In this document: positions 11,251 through 21,147 of the stretch, in pieces
Position numbering within the stretch: position 1 is the first letter of the stretch
Layout of the letters: every line of letters begins with the position of its first letter
NCBI GenBank assembly: GCA_028571685.1
Contig: CM053158.1
Location: 56,078,001 to 56,142,000, forward strand
Direction: 5' to 3'
DNA: 64,000 nt
Origin: Heterohyrax brucei
Lineage: Eukaryota; Chordata; Mammalia; Hyracoidea; Procaviidae
Translations under genes and position numbers: made by a program
Notes under the pieces: generated by a model
The model's database searches: none
Seen by the model: only the letters and a program-made list of their open reading frames with translations
What the model was told of the DNA's origin: nothing

Positions 11251-11389
11251 GTCTCTTTTCCAGAACATTTCCTGTTTCAGGACCCTGTCTGCTCTTGTTG
11301 TATTTTATGCTTCTTGAGAACCATTGTTGCTTAGTGCAAACATTCACTGAGATAACGAATGGCAAGTACTTACCAATAAAAGAAAAACA

Positions 11390-11530
11390 AAATTAACATC
11401 AAATCAACTCTGACTCACATGCCCCTATAGGACACACTGGAAATGCCCCATACAGTTTCCAAGGAAAGCCTACCAGATTCAAATTGCCAGTCTCTTCGTT
11501 AGCAGCTCTAGCACTTAACCACTAGGCCAT
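11390..11530 (-). mobile_element. AfroSINE, short type
   Basis: Diverged minus-strand copy ('gacacactggaaatgcccca'). The head is trimmed. Confidence 0.85.
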
Positions 11531-11557
11531 CATCATTTCCTGAAAGTACTCAACCCC

Positions 11558-11714
11558 CCAAACCCACTGCCATTGGGTTGATTCCAACTCATAGTGACCC
11601 TATAGGACAGAGTAGAACTGCTCCATAGAGTTTTCAAGAAGCACCTGGCAGATTCAAACTGCTGACCTCTTGGTTAACAGCTGTGGCACTTATCCATGAC
11701 ATGACCAGGGTTTA
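11558..11714 (-). mobile_element. AfroSINE, short type
   Basis: Second minus-strand copy only 28 bp from the previous one. Better preserved: 'gaccctataggacagagtag' and 'ctcttggttaacagctgtgg'. Confidence 0.92.
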
Positions 11715-12148
11715 GGACATAACAGATACAAAGTCTACTTATTATTATTGCTTTTGCTGCTATTATCATCAGTCCCTTTGGCGTCAGGTTTTGGCTGCAG
11801 TTATAACCACAATAACTCATCATGAAAAATCTCCTTGGCATACCGGGCTCTTGATGTTTTGCTGAATGCAAACTAATTTTATAGACCTTTACATTGATAA
11901 TGATTAAACAATGCAGAAATTCGAATGCCCTTAATTGCACAGATTGGCAATGGTGTATACAGCGTCTAAGTAAAACCGTAGCTTTCTTCCTTACTGAGCC
12001 TAGTGGAGATGAATTGTAAAGAAGTCTCCCTCTTGCTCCATGAGGTTTCTCTTCCCTTCCCTTCTTCAAAAGAAAACACTTGGTATCTATTATTTAAAAG
12101 GCAGGGCAATGCATTCTCTTAAGAATGCAGTAAATAACCAAAGACAGT
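11715..12148. other. Unassigned sequence
   Basis: No named repeat. A 131-codon frame on the minus strand ends here but overlaps the AfroSINE and has no recognisable motif. Confidence 0.45.
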
Positions 12149-12670
12149 GTTCTGACAAGTTGGCCAACTTATTTGTTCTAAGTGCTACATACCTCATTGC
12201 TGAGTATCACTGTGGTTACCTTTGAAATAGTCCCCTTGGAAAGGTATGTACTGACGCTAGTGCTTAGTACAGCCTTCAAAGCAATTTTGAAACTCTTTCT
12301 GGAATGGCCACTGCATACAGTGGCATGGTGACAAGTTTGCATCTGTGAGAGAGTTTTTAGACAGTAAACAAATAACTCTATTTGAATACCCTCCCTACTT
12401 ACCTGATCTGGCCCCTAATGAAGTTTTTTCTTTACCTGCAGGTAAAGGGAGTATTGAAAGGAAGACATTTTGATGACATTCAAGGGTAATATGGTGACAG
12501 CTCTGATGGCTATTCCAGAAAAAGAGTTCCAAAATTGCTCTGATGGGTGGACTAGGCACTGGCTTCAATGCTTAGCTTCCCAAGAGGAGTACTGTGAAGG
12601 TGACCACAATGATATTCAGCAATGAGGTACGTAGCACTTTTTCTAGGTTGAGTTCATGAATTGTCAGTTC
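12149..12670 (+). mobile_element. Foldback mariner MITE, copy 1
   Basis: This is a Tc1/mariner derivative. The right half encodes degraded transposase C-terminal text in the plus sense (a PYLPDLAPNE-like stretch near 12400, then IPEKEFQNC near 12515), and 'ggagtactgtgaaggtgacc' follows. The left half is the reverse complement of the same terminal segment, with 'gcaattttgaaactctttct' mirroring 'aaaagagttccaaaattgct'. Ends are near 'ctgacaagtt' and 'gaattgtcag'. With no N-terminal or DDD core it could not move itself. The same architecture recurs at 50.0 and 61.2 kb in the opposite orientation. Confidence 0.82.
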
Positions 12671-12796
12671 TCATATGTGAAAGGAAGGGGTAACATCTGG
12701 TGAAGTCTGTTGTAAGGGTGAAAGACAGCAGTTTTTGAGCTTTTGCTGTATGCTAGATACAGTACCAAGATCATAACACATATTCTGTTATTTAAG

Positions 12797-13005
12797 AAGT
12801 CCCTAGCAATGCAGATGGTTAACATACTCAGCCTCTAAGCAGAAGGTTGAAAGGCTGGAGGTTCAACTCCATCCACAGGAACCTTGGAAGAAAGGCTTGG
12901 TGATCCATCTCTAAAAAAATCAGCCACTGAAACCCCATGGAGCACAGTTCTACTTTGATACATATGGGCCGCCATGAGTTGGAATCAATTCTATGACAAC
13001 AGAAA
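12797..13005 (+). mobile_element. AfroSINE, type B
   Basis: Contains 'gaagaaaggcttggtgatcc', 'atcagccactgaaaccccat' and 'gagcacagttctactttgat', which define type B. The B-box region carries a short duplication ('gaaggttgaaaggctggagg'). Confidence 0.9.
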
Positions 13006-13034
13006 ATACTACATAAACCTATTATTTTTATTTA

Positions 13035-13165
13035 AAGGCCAGGAAACAGAGGCCCAGAAAAAATAACTTGTCCAAAGTCACACAGCTAGAAAGAAATGGT
13101 AGAAGGATTTGAACTCTGGTCTCTCTGAACCCAGAGTCTGTGCTTTGAACCCACTGTGTTCCTTT
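13035..13165 (-). mobile_element. MIR SINE
   Basis: The minus strand of the mammalian-wide MIR core is clear: 'ggaaacagaggcccagaaaa', 'ccaaagtcacacagctagaa' and 'ggatttgaactctggtctct'. This element predates the eutherian radiation. Confidence 0.9.
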
Positions 13166-15061
13166 GCCCAGAGGAAGTCATCTGGTTAAAAGGCCATAAT
13201 CTCACATGTCACACAATGTTTCCTACAAAGGGAAAGTTCTCACAGGATATAAGAAATTAGACAGGAGTTTTGGAAAACTACACAAAAAGTTGTTTATGCC
13301 ACATGGCCAGCAGAGTGACAAATCATGCCAGTTTTTCTATATGCAAATCACAAACCCTGATTAGTGTAATAAGCAAGCTGTATCATTCCAGTCATGCTTG
13401 GCATTTGAGGAAATGATTACATTCTGCAAATACATGGAAAGAATAAGATGGACATACAAAAACGTTCAGATAGTCTTGAGTGCCAAGTTGTCTGTTTTTG
13501 CTAAGGAAAAGACCAGTAGCCTGGCTGATCTATTCTGTCTGACACGCTAACCCAAGTAACCAGTGAAAATGTGTTTGACTGGGATAGTCAGAATCAACTG
13601 AGAAACAGCTACATTAGAATCCAAATGGCATAGAAATGCAGCTGATATTGAGAATAGTGTTAACTACTTTGAAGTTAACTCTTCTTTACATAGTCTTTTT
13701 TTGTGTGTGTGTATAATATCTGAGCTTAAGATAGGCAAAAAAAAAAAAAATCAAATAATTTTTTATTAATGTCAAGGCTGACTTGATTCAATATTGGAAG
13801 AATTTGCTACAGGCTCTGCTGGATTGAAACAGAACACTGCTGGCTGGCTTCATCTGTAAGAAAAATTTGTGTTGGGTACATCCTGTGATCTCAAACGTTT
13901 ACTGGCAATGTACTTCCTAAACTGGAGGTTATTATGCAGAAAGATGTGACATGTGGCTTCTTGTAATTTACTGATCAAAGTACCCTAATCTTGTAAGTTA
14001 GGCATCTTCCTGGCTGTATTTGGGATTGATAGATTCCCTAGGCTTGATGATATTTGTCTGGCATTTAGTACCTGTCATACAACCAGTTGTCCCACCCCTG
14101 TCTTGTAGAGACTATGGGAGTAGAAGCAAAGAAAAGGAAGGTGTCATGTTGGCTAATAGCACCTTGATTTCCTTCTGGAATGTTACTTCTCTTCACTATA
14201 TAGTGACTACCTGGGTCAGTGAATTTTGTCTTGAGATTTTTAATATTAAGAAGAATGATACAAAAAAGAAAAAAATAACAAAAACATTCCGGCACCTATT
14301 CATTCCAGAAGTGATGCTCTGAAGAGGCAGTGAACTAGATGCTGAGTCCTAAATCACGGGCTGATACTGGCTTCAGTTTTCATCCTGAAAGTTGTTTCTC
14401 CAACATCCTGTTCAATTCACCAAGTCTCCTAGTAGTCATTCAATAAAGTCATTTTCTCCCTGTATCAGCCGGAACTGGTTCCTTTTTCACTGGCAACCAA
14501 AGTACCGTAACTGATCATATCACCCAACAGAATCGATATTCATCTTTATCTTAAGTGCAGGAGAACTGATAACTGACTAGGTTTGTGTTATAGTGCTTCT
14601 CTCTCTAGAACAATTTGTATAAATGTTGCGAGTTAAGATTGCTGAGTGCTAGGAAGGATTAATGAAGGTAAATGTGGAATAGCCTGAAAGCTTCTAAAGA
14701 TGGCAGCACCTCCTTTGGCTGGCAGAATGTGTTCCAATGCCTCCTCTCATCCACATGGCTGGGTGTGTGATGTCAAGCAAAGCAAAGATACTCGTGTAAG
14801 GATGAAGAACTTCATACCATCCTCTTTGTTTGGACTCCTGTTCCCTTCAGCACTACCTAGCTTCTCACCTTGGCTGGCCCTGTTTTAACACAGCTTTGAA
14901 AGAGAGGTGACTGGCATGTTGTCATATGAATGACACCAAGAAAAAGACTGCCAGTTACAACACACTTCTGAAAGCAGTAAAGGTCTACACAATGTAAGAA
15001 ATGGGTAATGGATAGATGCTTGTATTTGGGGAACAATTTAATAAGGTACTACTGGCCTGAG
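13166..15061. other. Unassigned low-copy sequence, one old repeat trace
   Basis: Nearly 1.9 kb with no gene and no AfroSINE. Around 14340-14520 'ttcctttttcactggcaacc' followed by 'aaagtaccgtaactgat' resembles the 3' end of an old mammalian repeat also seen at 24.5 and 26.7 kb. An A-run sits at about 13739-13751. Confidence 0.45.
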
Positions 15062-15222
15062 GAAATGCTGGCAGTGTAGTGGTTGAGAGCTAATCAAAAG
15101 TTCAGAAGTTGAAACCTACCAAGGACTTCTCAGAAACTCTGTGGGGCAGCTCTACTCTGTCCTGTAGGGTTGTTATGAGTTAGACTCAACTTGACAGCAA
15201 TGGTTTGGTTCTTTGGTTTGGT
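15062..15222 (+). mobile_element. AfroSINE, short type
   Basis: Diverged copy with a trimmed head. The tail 'cagcaatggtttggttctttg' region is complete. Confidence 0.85.
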
Positions 15223-15589
15223 ATGACAAAGAATAAGAGATGTGTGGACCAATAAAACGATGAAAAAGGAAGGGAAAATAACAGCAACAAACATTGACCA
15301 TCAAGAGTGATCCTCACAAGGGGCCCTGGGCTGCAACGCCCAGCTAAGGCACTTCCAGACTTCTCAATGACAGAAACTGTGCAAGATAGTACTAACTGAA
15401 TGTTGTTTCAAGTGGTTAAGTTTTGGTGTTATTTATTATGCAGTAATAGGTAACAAGTATTACTACTTCACAGCACCTGGAACACAGCATACGTTACAAC
15501 AACGGTAAGTTGTTTTAGCTGGAGGCTCACCTGAATGGAGCTTGGAAAGAATGAGTACACAGACGGGGAAAAGGATGGCTGGGTGTGTG

Positions 15590-16055
15590 TATTTCTGCTC
15601 AGTCTTGAGAAGTTGGGACAGTGCACACTGGACACACAAAAGGTGGTATAGACATACAATGTAATGTCATTCAGGCATAAAAATGAAGCAGTTCTGACAC
15701 ATGCTATGATGCGGAGGAATCCTGAGAACATCACACTGACTGAAGTCGGTCACAGAGCTGCAGATGTTGTATGACCCCAGTTATATGAAATACGTAGAAT
15801 GGTCAAGTGTATGCAAAACAAAGTTCGTTAGTGGTTAATAGTGGCAAGGGTGAGAGGGAAAGGGGGGATCTCATTGATTAGAGGACACCGACTTTCTGGT
15901 AAAGGTGATGGAAAAATATGGAAATGGTTACGGTGGTGGTTGCACAACATGTGATGAACATAATTTCATTACATTGTACATAGGAAAGATGTTGAAGTGG
16001 AAAAGGTTGTGAGGTAGGCATTTATCACAATTTAAGTACATTAAAAAAACAGACT
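15590..16055 (+). mobile_element. Old L1M 3' end
   Basis: Sense L1 text from the ORF2 end into the 3' UTR: 'cattcaggcataaaaatgaa', 'gttgtatgaccccagttata', 'gttagtggttaatagtggca' and 'gatggttgcacaac'-like 'gtggttgcacaacatgtgat'. It ends at 'cacaatttaagtacattaaa'. It is heavily diverged and belongs to the mammalian-wide L1M group. Confidence 0.82.
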
Positions 16056-16800
16056 GATTCCCTTCATCATGACAGCTCAAAGGGTAAATAACGTTGACAT
16101 GGTAGAGCTTTTAAGATGCTAGAATCTCTTTTAGTCAGGTAATTCCAGAGGGCATGATCCCCTGGAGAAAGTTCCAAGCCTGTACGCACCAGACTTCACC
16201 TAATAGAGGGGCAGCTAGCAAAGCATCTGACGACAGCAGAGGGAATTTAATGCATGTGTAACGTTGACGATCATGCTGGAAATACCTGGCCCTCCAGAGG
16301 ATACTCACAGGCTTCTATCTGGCTAAGCCTCATTTCAGGGAAAAGACTTTATGAAGCAGACCTTGTGACAGCTTGGTTTTCTTAACTTGAGTTGAGCTAT
16401 CTGTAACGGAGCCTTCTAACTTAGATTTCAATTTCATCAGGTTCTGATAACTGAATCACAGTTCTAAGATAAAACAGATGGAAGGTGTTAAATAATAGAA
16501 AAATCTTCAAAAATAGGACTTGGTGGTAATAGGAGAGACAGTTTCAATTATTGGCTGCCTTTCTCTTTCTCTCAAACATAAACTCATTACAAATCTAGGA
16601 CAACAAAAAGAAAAAAAGATTTGCAGTGAATTTTAGTGCTTTCAAATTACGTTTAACGATGTAAGACAAAAAACTAAAAGTGGTGTTGATTGAGTTTAAT
16701 AGTTAGGCCCATGATTTCATTTACTACAGGTTTCATGCCAGTTGACTGAAATATGTACTTCTGAACTGCAATTTCTGTGAAAATAAATTATACATAAATT
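16056..16800. other. Unassigned sequence
   Basis: No repeat or gene is recognised. Confidence 0.5.
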
Positions 16801-16807
16801 GTATCGG

Positions 16808-16862
16808 CTTTCAGATCTCTGGAGTCGGACCTGACTCGACGGCACTTGGCTTGGCTGGCTTC
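16808..16862 (+). repeat. SINE/RTE-like 3' tail fragment with variant ending
   Basis: Reads 'tctggagtcggacctgactc' then 'gacggcacttggcttggctg'. The sense tail resembles AfroSINE and RTE, but its ending 'cacttggcttggct' differs from both 'caatgggtttggtt' and 'cacctaacaacaac'. A matching antisense piece lies at 42616-42660. Confidence 0.6.
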
Positions 16863-16879
16863 ATATCTCCAGCTTTGGC

Positions 16880-17078
16880 TGAATCTGCACAGCAGTGGCT
16901 AAGCACTTGGTGGCTAACTGAAGGGTCAGTGGTTTAAACCTGCCAGCAACTCTGCAGAAGAAAGATGTAGCAGTCACCTTCCAGAAAGATTACAATCTTG
17001 GAACCCTATGGGGCAGTTTTATTCTATCCTATAAGGTCACCATGAGTCAGAATTGACTTGACGGCAATGGGTTTGGTA
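16880..17078 (+). mobile_element. AfroSINE, long type
   Basis: Long-type copy with 'gaagaaagatgtagcagtca' and 'agattacaatcttggaaccc'. It ends with the canonical 'gacggcaatgggtttgg'. Confidence 0.93.
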
Positions 17079-17529
17079 TTGTGAAATGAAGGCAAAACAA
17101 AATTATGTCCTCTACAGCAGCAAACATGAACAGCAAAAAGAAAAAAATCTTAGAGATACTGCAGTACTAGTTGATAGAATGAAAGTGTTCTAACAATTCA
17201 AAAAAATCAAAACATACTGCTGTGATTTTGAATCACTATCTAAACACATCTGACACCAGGAAAAAAAAATCAGACTGAAACCACAGAGAACAGGCACGTA
17301 ACATAATACTGCATGAGGGAGACGGCAAATAAACTGTCTAAGAAGCAAGAAGGGACAGTGACAATACAATATGCCACCCTCTTAATTGTCTGTGAGGCTC
17401 GCAACATTTCTGTGTTGCTCTTCATTTCTTATGAAGTCAGATTATTTCATTTTTGTGTAACAGTCTTGGGAATTAGCACTCCAAAATGTAGTATTCCAAA
17501 TAGATGATTAGGCATGTTTCAGGCTACAT
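17079..17529. other. Unassigned sequence
   Basis: AT-rich with A-runs (17256-17264). No element recognised. Confidence 0.5.
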
Positions 17530-18075
17530 ACGTTTTCCAGGGCTGTGTAACCAACTGCCAGACATTCAAGGAGCTCACGGAGACAGAAATTTATCTTTTC
17601 AAGGTTTCTGTGTTTTAGGACTCTGACACATTTCACCTGGGTCTCTGCTCATGGTCTTACAAAGCTGAAATCCAAATGTCAGCTGCCTGAATCTTGCAAG
17701 TTCAACTAACGAAAGGTCTGCTTCCGGATTCATTCTGTTTCCTCAGAACTCAGTTCCTCCTGACGGTATGACAGCTTCCTGCTTTGTTGCTCCTATTCTG
17801 TTGGGGCCTCTCCTCTCAGGTTCTGAGAAGCTGATCTCAGGGTGTTCCCACATGGCCCTTTTCCACAAAATTGCAGCTGTTCCTGAAGCCAAGCTTCAGA
17901 GAGTCTCTGCAACTTTGGATTTCTTTTTTTTTTTTTTTCTGCCTCTGACCATTAAATTATCTTTTAAAGGGGCTCACCTGCTTAGGGAAGATCCACCCAC
18001 ACCCAGGGGAGTGTGATCAGTCAGGGAGGCCTACCAGGGAGCAGGAATCTTGCGAGCCATCTTAGAACTATGCCT
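17530..18075 (-). mobile_element. MLT1-like LTR, antisense
   Basis: The antisense MLT1 pattern is visible: 'ccagggctgtgtaaccaact', 'gacagaaatttatcttttca', then pyrimidine-rich text, and at the far end 'ttgcgagccatcttagaact' with 'atgcctacaa'. Only the LTR is seen. It is an old, strongly diverged fossil, and the frame at 17768-18016 lies within it. Confidence 0.6.
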
Positions 18076-18316
18076 ACAATTCACCTACAATTCAGGAACA
18101 CACTCTGGAGGAAATTCTGTGGAGAAGGGTAGCACAACACTAGAAGCATGTATATGCAACCAGGAAACCTGATTACATGGAAACGAGCCTCCTAGATGCT
18201 GGAATAAAACAGAGGTTATAATATATATCGTTTAGCTGCAACTGATGTTAATTTCTCCTCAAAATGAGAACGAGGCCTTGCTGGAGTGGAGTCTGGATTA
18301 AGAACCAGCCATTTCC

Positions 18317-18907
18317 TTGATGAATCCAGATTGTTTGAGAAGCTTCTCTCTAACTACAAAAGGCAGAGAGGAACTGACTCTTTCTACAAATCTGTCAGGG
18401 CCGTTCCTGCCCAGAGAGGATTTTCTGGGATTGTGCACCCTTAGGGTTGCTCAGGGCCACTGGAAAAGGCGAGCTGTGATCAGCTGCTCTGATGCAGCTC
18501 AGCGTAATCGCTGTGCTGGAAGGAATGGGAACCTGGTGAAATCAGGGAGCCAGTCAGCCTGGAGAGCTCTTGGGCCACAAATGTGCACTGAAGTGTGCTG
18601 GTGCTGGGAGTCAGTCACGTACAGTGACCAGGCACTTACTGCTGTGGACCACAGAAAGAAGGGTGGGCCAGTTCCCAAGCCTCTACCTGCCCTACACAAT
18701 AGTGACGGGCATGTTGCATCGTATCAGGGTGTTAAAAACCAGGAAACCCAACTTCTCTATTTCCGTACCACTAAAAATAAAAATGGACAGCATATGCTTC
18801 AAGTCGATGCAAAACAGCGGAGGCCCTCCTTAGCTCTGAAAGCCTCTCTGTGTCTGTCACTCCATTGCTACCTGGGAGCAATGCCTTGCCAAGCACTGAA
18901 ATTATAA
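18317..18907 (+). other. Unexplained 196-codon open frame
   Basis: This is the longest ATG-to-stop frame in the window, in locally GC-richer sequence that matches no repeat I know. The conceptual protein starts MMNPDCLRSFSLTTKGREEL. It has no signal peptide, membrane segment or known motif, and composition looks like non-coding DNA. Other frames across it are also open for 66-102 codons, a sign of low stop density rather than coding. Most likely a chance frame. Confidence 0.25.
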
Positions 18908-18957
18908 AATGAATACATGATAAAAGAAAATGTGGTTTGTTATCTATGTGACCTTGA

Positions 18958-19285
18958 AGGAGCACTTCTGTTTGTTGTTGTTGTTTTAAATTGTACTTGA
19001 GGTGAAAATTTACAACTCTGTTAATTTTTAATGCAAATGTGTATACACGCATTGTTATCTGACACTGGTTGCAATCCACTGCACACGCACACTTTCTGCA
19101 CTGGGTTTCATGTATCCATCCAACCAGCTCCTGTCTCTTTCTGCCATCTCATTCTGCGTCCAGACAGGAATGGACCTTTTAGTCTCATGCATCTGCTTGA
19201 GCTAAGAGGTACACTCTTCATGAGTATTATTTTGTTTTATAGTACAGTCTAATCTTGGTCTGAAGAGTTGCCTCAGGAGCACTTC
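18958..19285 (-). mobile_element. Afrotherian L1 3' UTR, antisense, with 11-bp target duplication
   Basis: The insert 18969-19274 is bracketed by AGGAGCACTTC at 18958-18968 and 19275-19285. It begins with the complement of a CAA/A tail (TTGTTGTTGTTTT), then 'aaattgtacttgaggtgaaa', 'ccaaccagctcctgtctctt', 'ttttgttttatagtacagtc' and 'cttggtctgaagagttgc'. This is a second L1 3' UTR subtype, different from the one at 10.3 kb. Confidence 0.85.
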
Positions 19286-19389
19286 ACTTTTGTCCTCAAT
19301 TTCCCTTTCTGTCAAAGGGTGGTAATAGGAGTTAGGTCCCGGTGATCCAGAGTTCGGATTATTAAGTGAGATATCAAAAACACAGAGCC

Positions 19390-19587
19390 TGGCACACCCA
19401 GTGTGAATGGTGAAGCACTCAGTTACTAACTGGAAGACTGTCAGTTCAGATTCATTCTGACGTGCCGCCGAAGACACACCTGGTAACCTGCTTCCCAAAG
19501 GTCACAACCTTAAAAACCTTATGGAACAGGTCTACTCTGCACGCACGGGGCTGCCATGAATCAGAACTGACTTGAAGCAACTAGAAA
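19390..19587 (+). mobile_element. AfroSINE, type B
   Basis: Diverged type-B copy: 'cccagtgtgaatggtgaagc', then 'cctggtaacctgcttcccaa' and 'cttatggaacaggtctactc'. Ends 'gacttgaagcaactag'. Confidence 0.83.
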
Positions 19588-19684
19588 AAATAATTACTAC
19601 TACTATCAGAATACAAACATTACAATTATTAGAGTCCCTGTTGCTATAAAATTGTTGACAAAATACTTGCTGAAACTCAACTGA

Positions 19685-20047
19685 CAGTTCTTAAACCCTA
19701 ATACATGTTAAAATCACCCGGATGCCTTGATGAAACACAGATTTCTGAGACCTGGGAACCTCAGTGGCATAGTGGTTAAGTGCTACAGCTGCTAACCAAA
19801 AGATCAGTAGTTCGAATCCACCAGATGCTCCTTGGAAACCCGATGGAGCAGTTGTACTTTGTCCTATAGGGTCACTATGAGTCAGAACTGATGCAATGGC
19901 AGTGGCTTCATCTGGTTTCTGAGGCCTAAACCCTAAGGATCTGATTCCTCAGGACTGGGGTAGAGTCCCAGAATTTGCATTTCTGACAAATTTCCCAGGT
20001 AATGTTGATGTTATTGGTTCAGGGACCACACTTTGAGAACTACTGTG
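19685..20047 (+). mobile_element. MER5A (hAT-Charlie) interrupted by an AfroSINE
   Basis: The left part is 'cagttcttaaaccctaatac' to 'cacagatttctgaga'. The right part contains 'cagaatttgcatttctgaca', 'gacaaatttcccaggtaatg' and 'gaccacactttgagaactac'. Together these give MER5A with its inverted ends. It is a non-autonomous DNA transposon of eutherian age. Confidence 0.88.
19742..19923 (+). mobile_element. AfroSINE, short type, with 8-bp target duplication inside MER5A
   Basis: The SINE body 19750-19915 is flanked by TTTCTGAG (19742-19749 and 19916-19923). Complete short-type copy. Confidence 0.93.
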
Positions 20048-20084
20048 TTAAAGAATTGGTCAAGTAATACACAAAATAATAGGA

Positions 20085-20546
20085 TTTAGAGCACGGGTGG
20101 TATTTTCAATCATATCGTATGCATGCAAAAGTTGAATGATAAACAACGAAGACAGAAGAAGAACTGACACCTTTGAATTGTGCTGCTGGATGAGAACATT
20201 GAACATGCCACATACCACCAACAGAACAAAAAATATGGGTTCTGGAAGGAGTACAGCTAGAGTGCTTCTTGGAAGCAAGGATGGCAAGACTACGTCTTAC
20301 ATACTTCGGACATGGTGTCAGGAGGGTTCAGTCATTGGAGAAGGACACCGTGCTTGGCAAAGTAGAGGGTTAGTGATAAAGTGGAAGACCTTCAAGGAGA
20401 TGGATTGACACAGTGGCTACCGCTATGGGCATAAGCATAAAGATGAATGTGGGCACGGCACAGGACTGGGCAGCGTTTTGTTCTGTTGTTCACAGGGTTG
20501 TTATGAGTTGGAACTCACTCGATCACACCAAATAACAACAACAGAG
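20085..20546 (+). mobile_element. RTE LINE 3' fragment
   Basis: Starts at the equivalent of position 23860 in the long RTE copy ('ggtattttcaatcatatcgt') and runs through the end of the reverse-transcriptase ORF. Text for the C-terminal motif is visible ('ggcaagactacgtcttacat', 'acttcggacatggtgtcagg', 'tggattgacacagtggctac'). The tail ends 'caaataacaacaaca'. 5'-truncated, as usual for LINEs. Confidence 0.92.
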
Positions 20547-21060
20547 TGCAGATGAACTTAGAGACTTTCCTATTGAATTTTAAAGATGAGGAAATAGGTC
20601 TGGAGACATCATGTGGTATGCTCATAATCCTAGCCTGTTCTAGAAAGTTTCTCAGTTAACTGAAGGAACAAAAAACTAGTCTAAGAAGTTATAGGATATT
20701 CTACTGCACCCAAACCCCTTTGAAACACCATTTTTTCACTTTTATGCTTTTTGATGACCTATAGAAACAGTACTGTTTTTACTTAATGGTGACATTTCAG
20801 AATTGTTTAGTTTGAAAAACACATAGCAAGCATAGAGATGGGAACAGATGAACAGGAAAATTTCAGACAACAGTGTATGGCTCCTGTTTACAGAATAATC
20901 TTATTCAAGATTAGTCAACAGAGGGCAGTGTCATCTTTTTTAAACTAACTTTCTGCAGAAAAATACCTTTTGTCTAAAAACCATCAATTCTAGTTTAGTA
21001 ACACTCAGGATAGTCCTTGCCAAGCAATTTGGTATTAAGCCTCACTTCAAACCTCCAGTT
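20547..21060. other. Unassigned sequence
   Basis: No gene or named repeat is seen between the two RTE copies. Confidence 0.5.
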
Positions 21061-21147
21061 TCCATCACTGCTAATTTGTGATTGTCTTGATGTGCAACTA
21101 TTCCACCTTCTTGTGACAACATCCCTATTATTTGGGGGGAATCTAGT

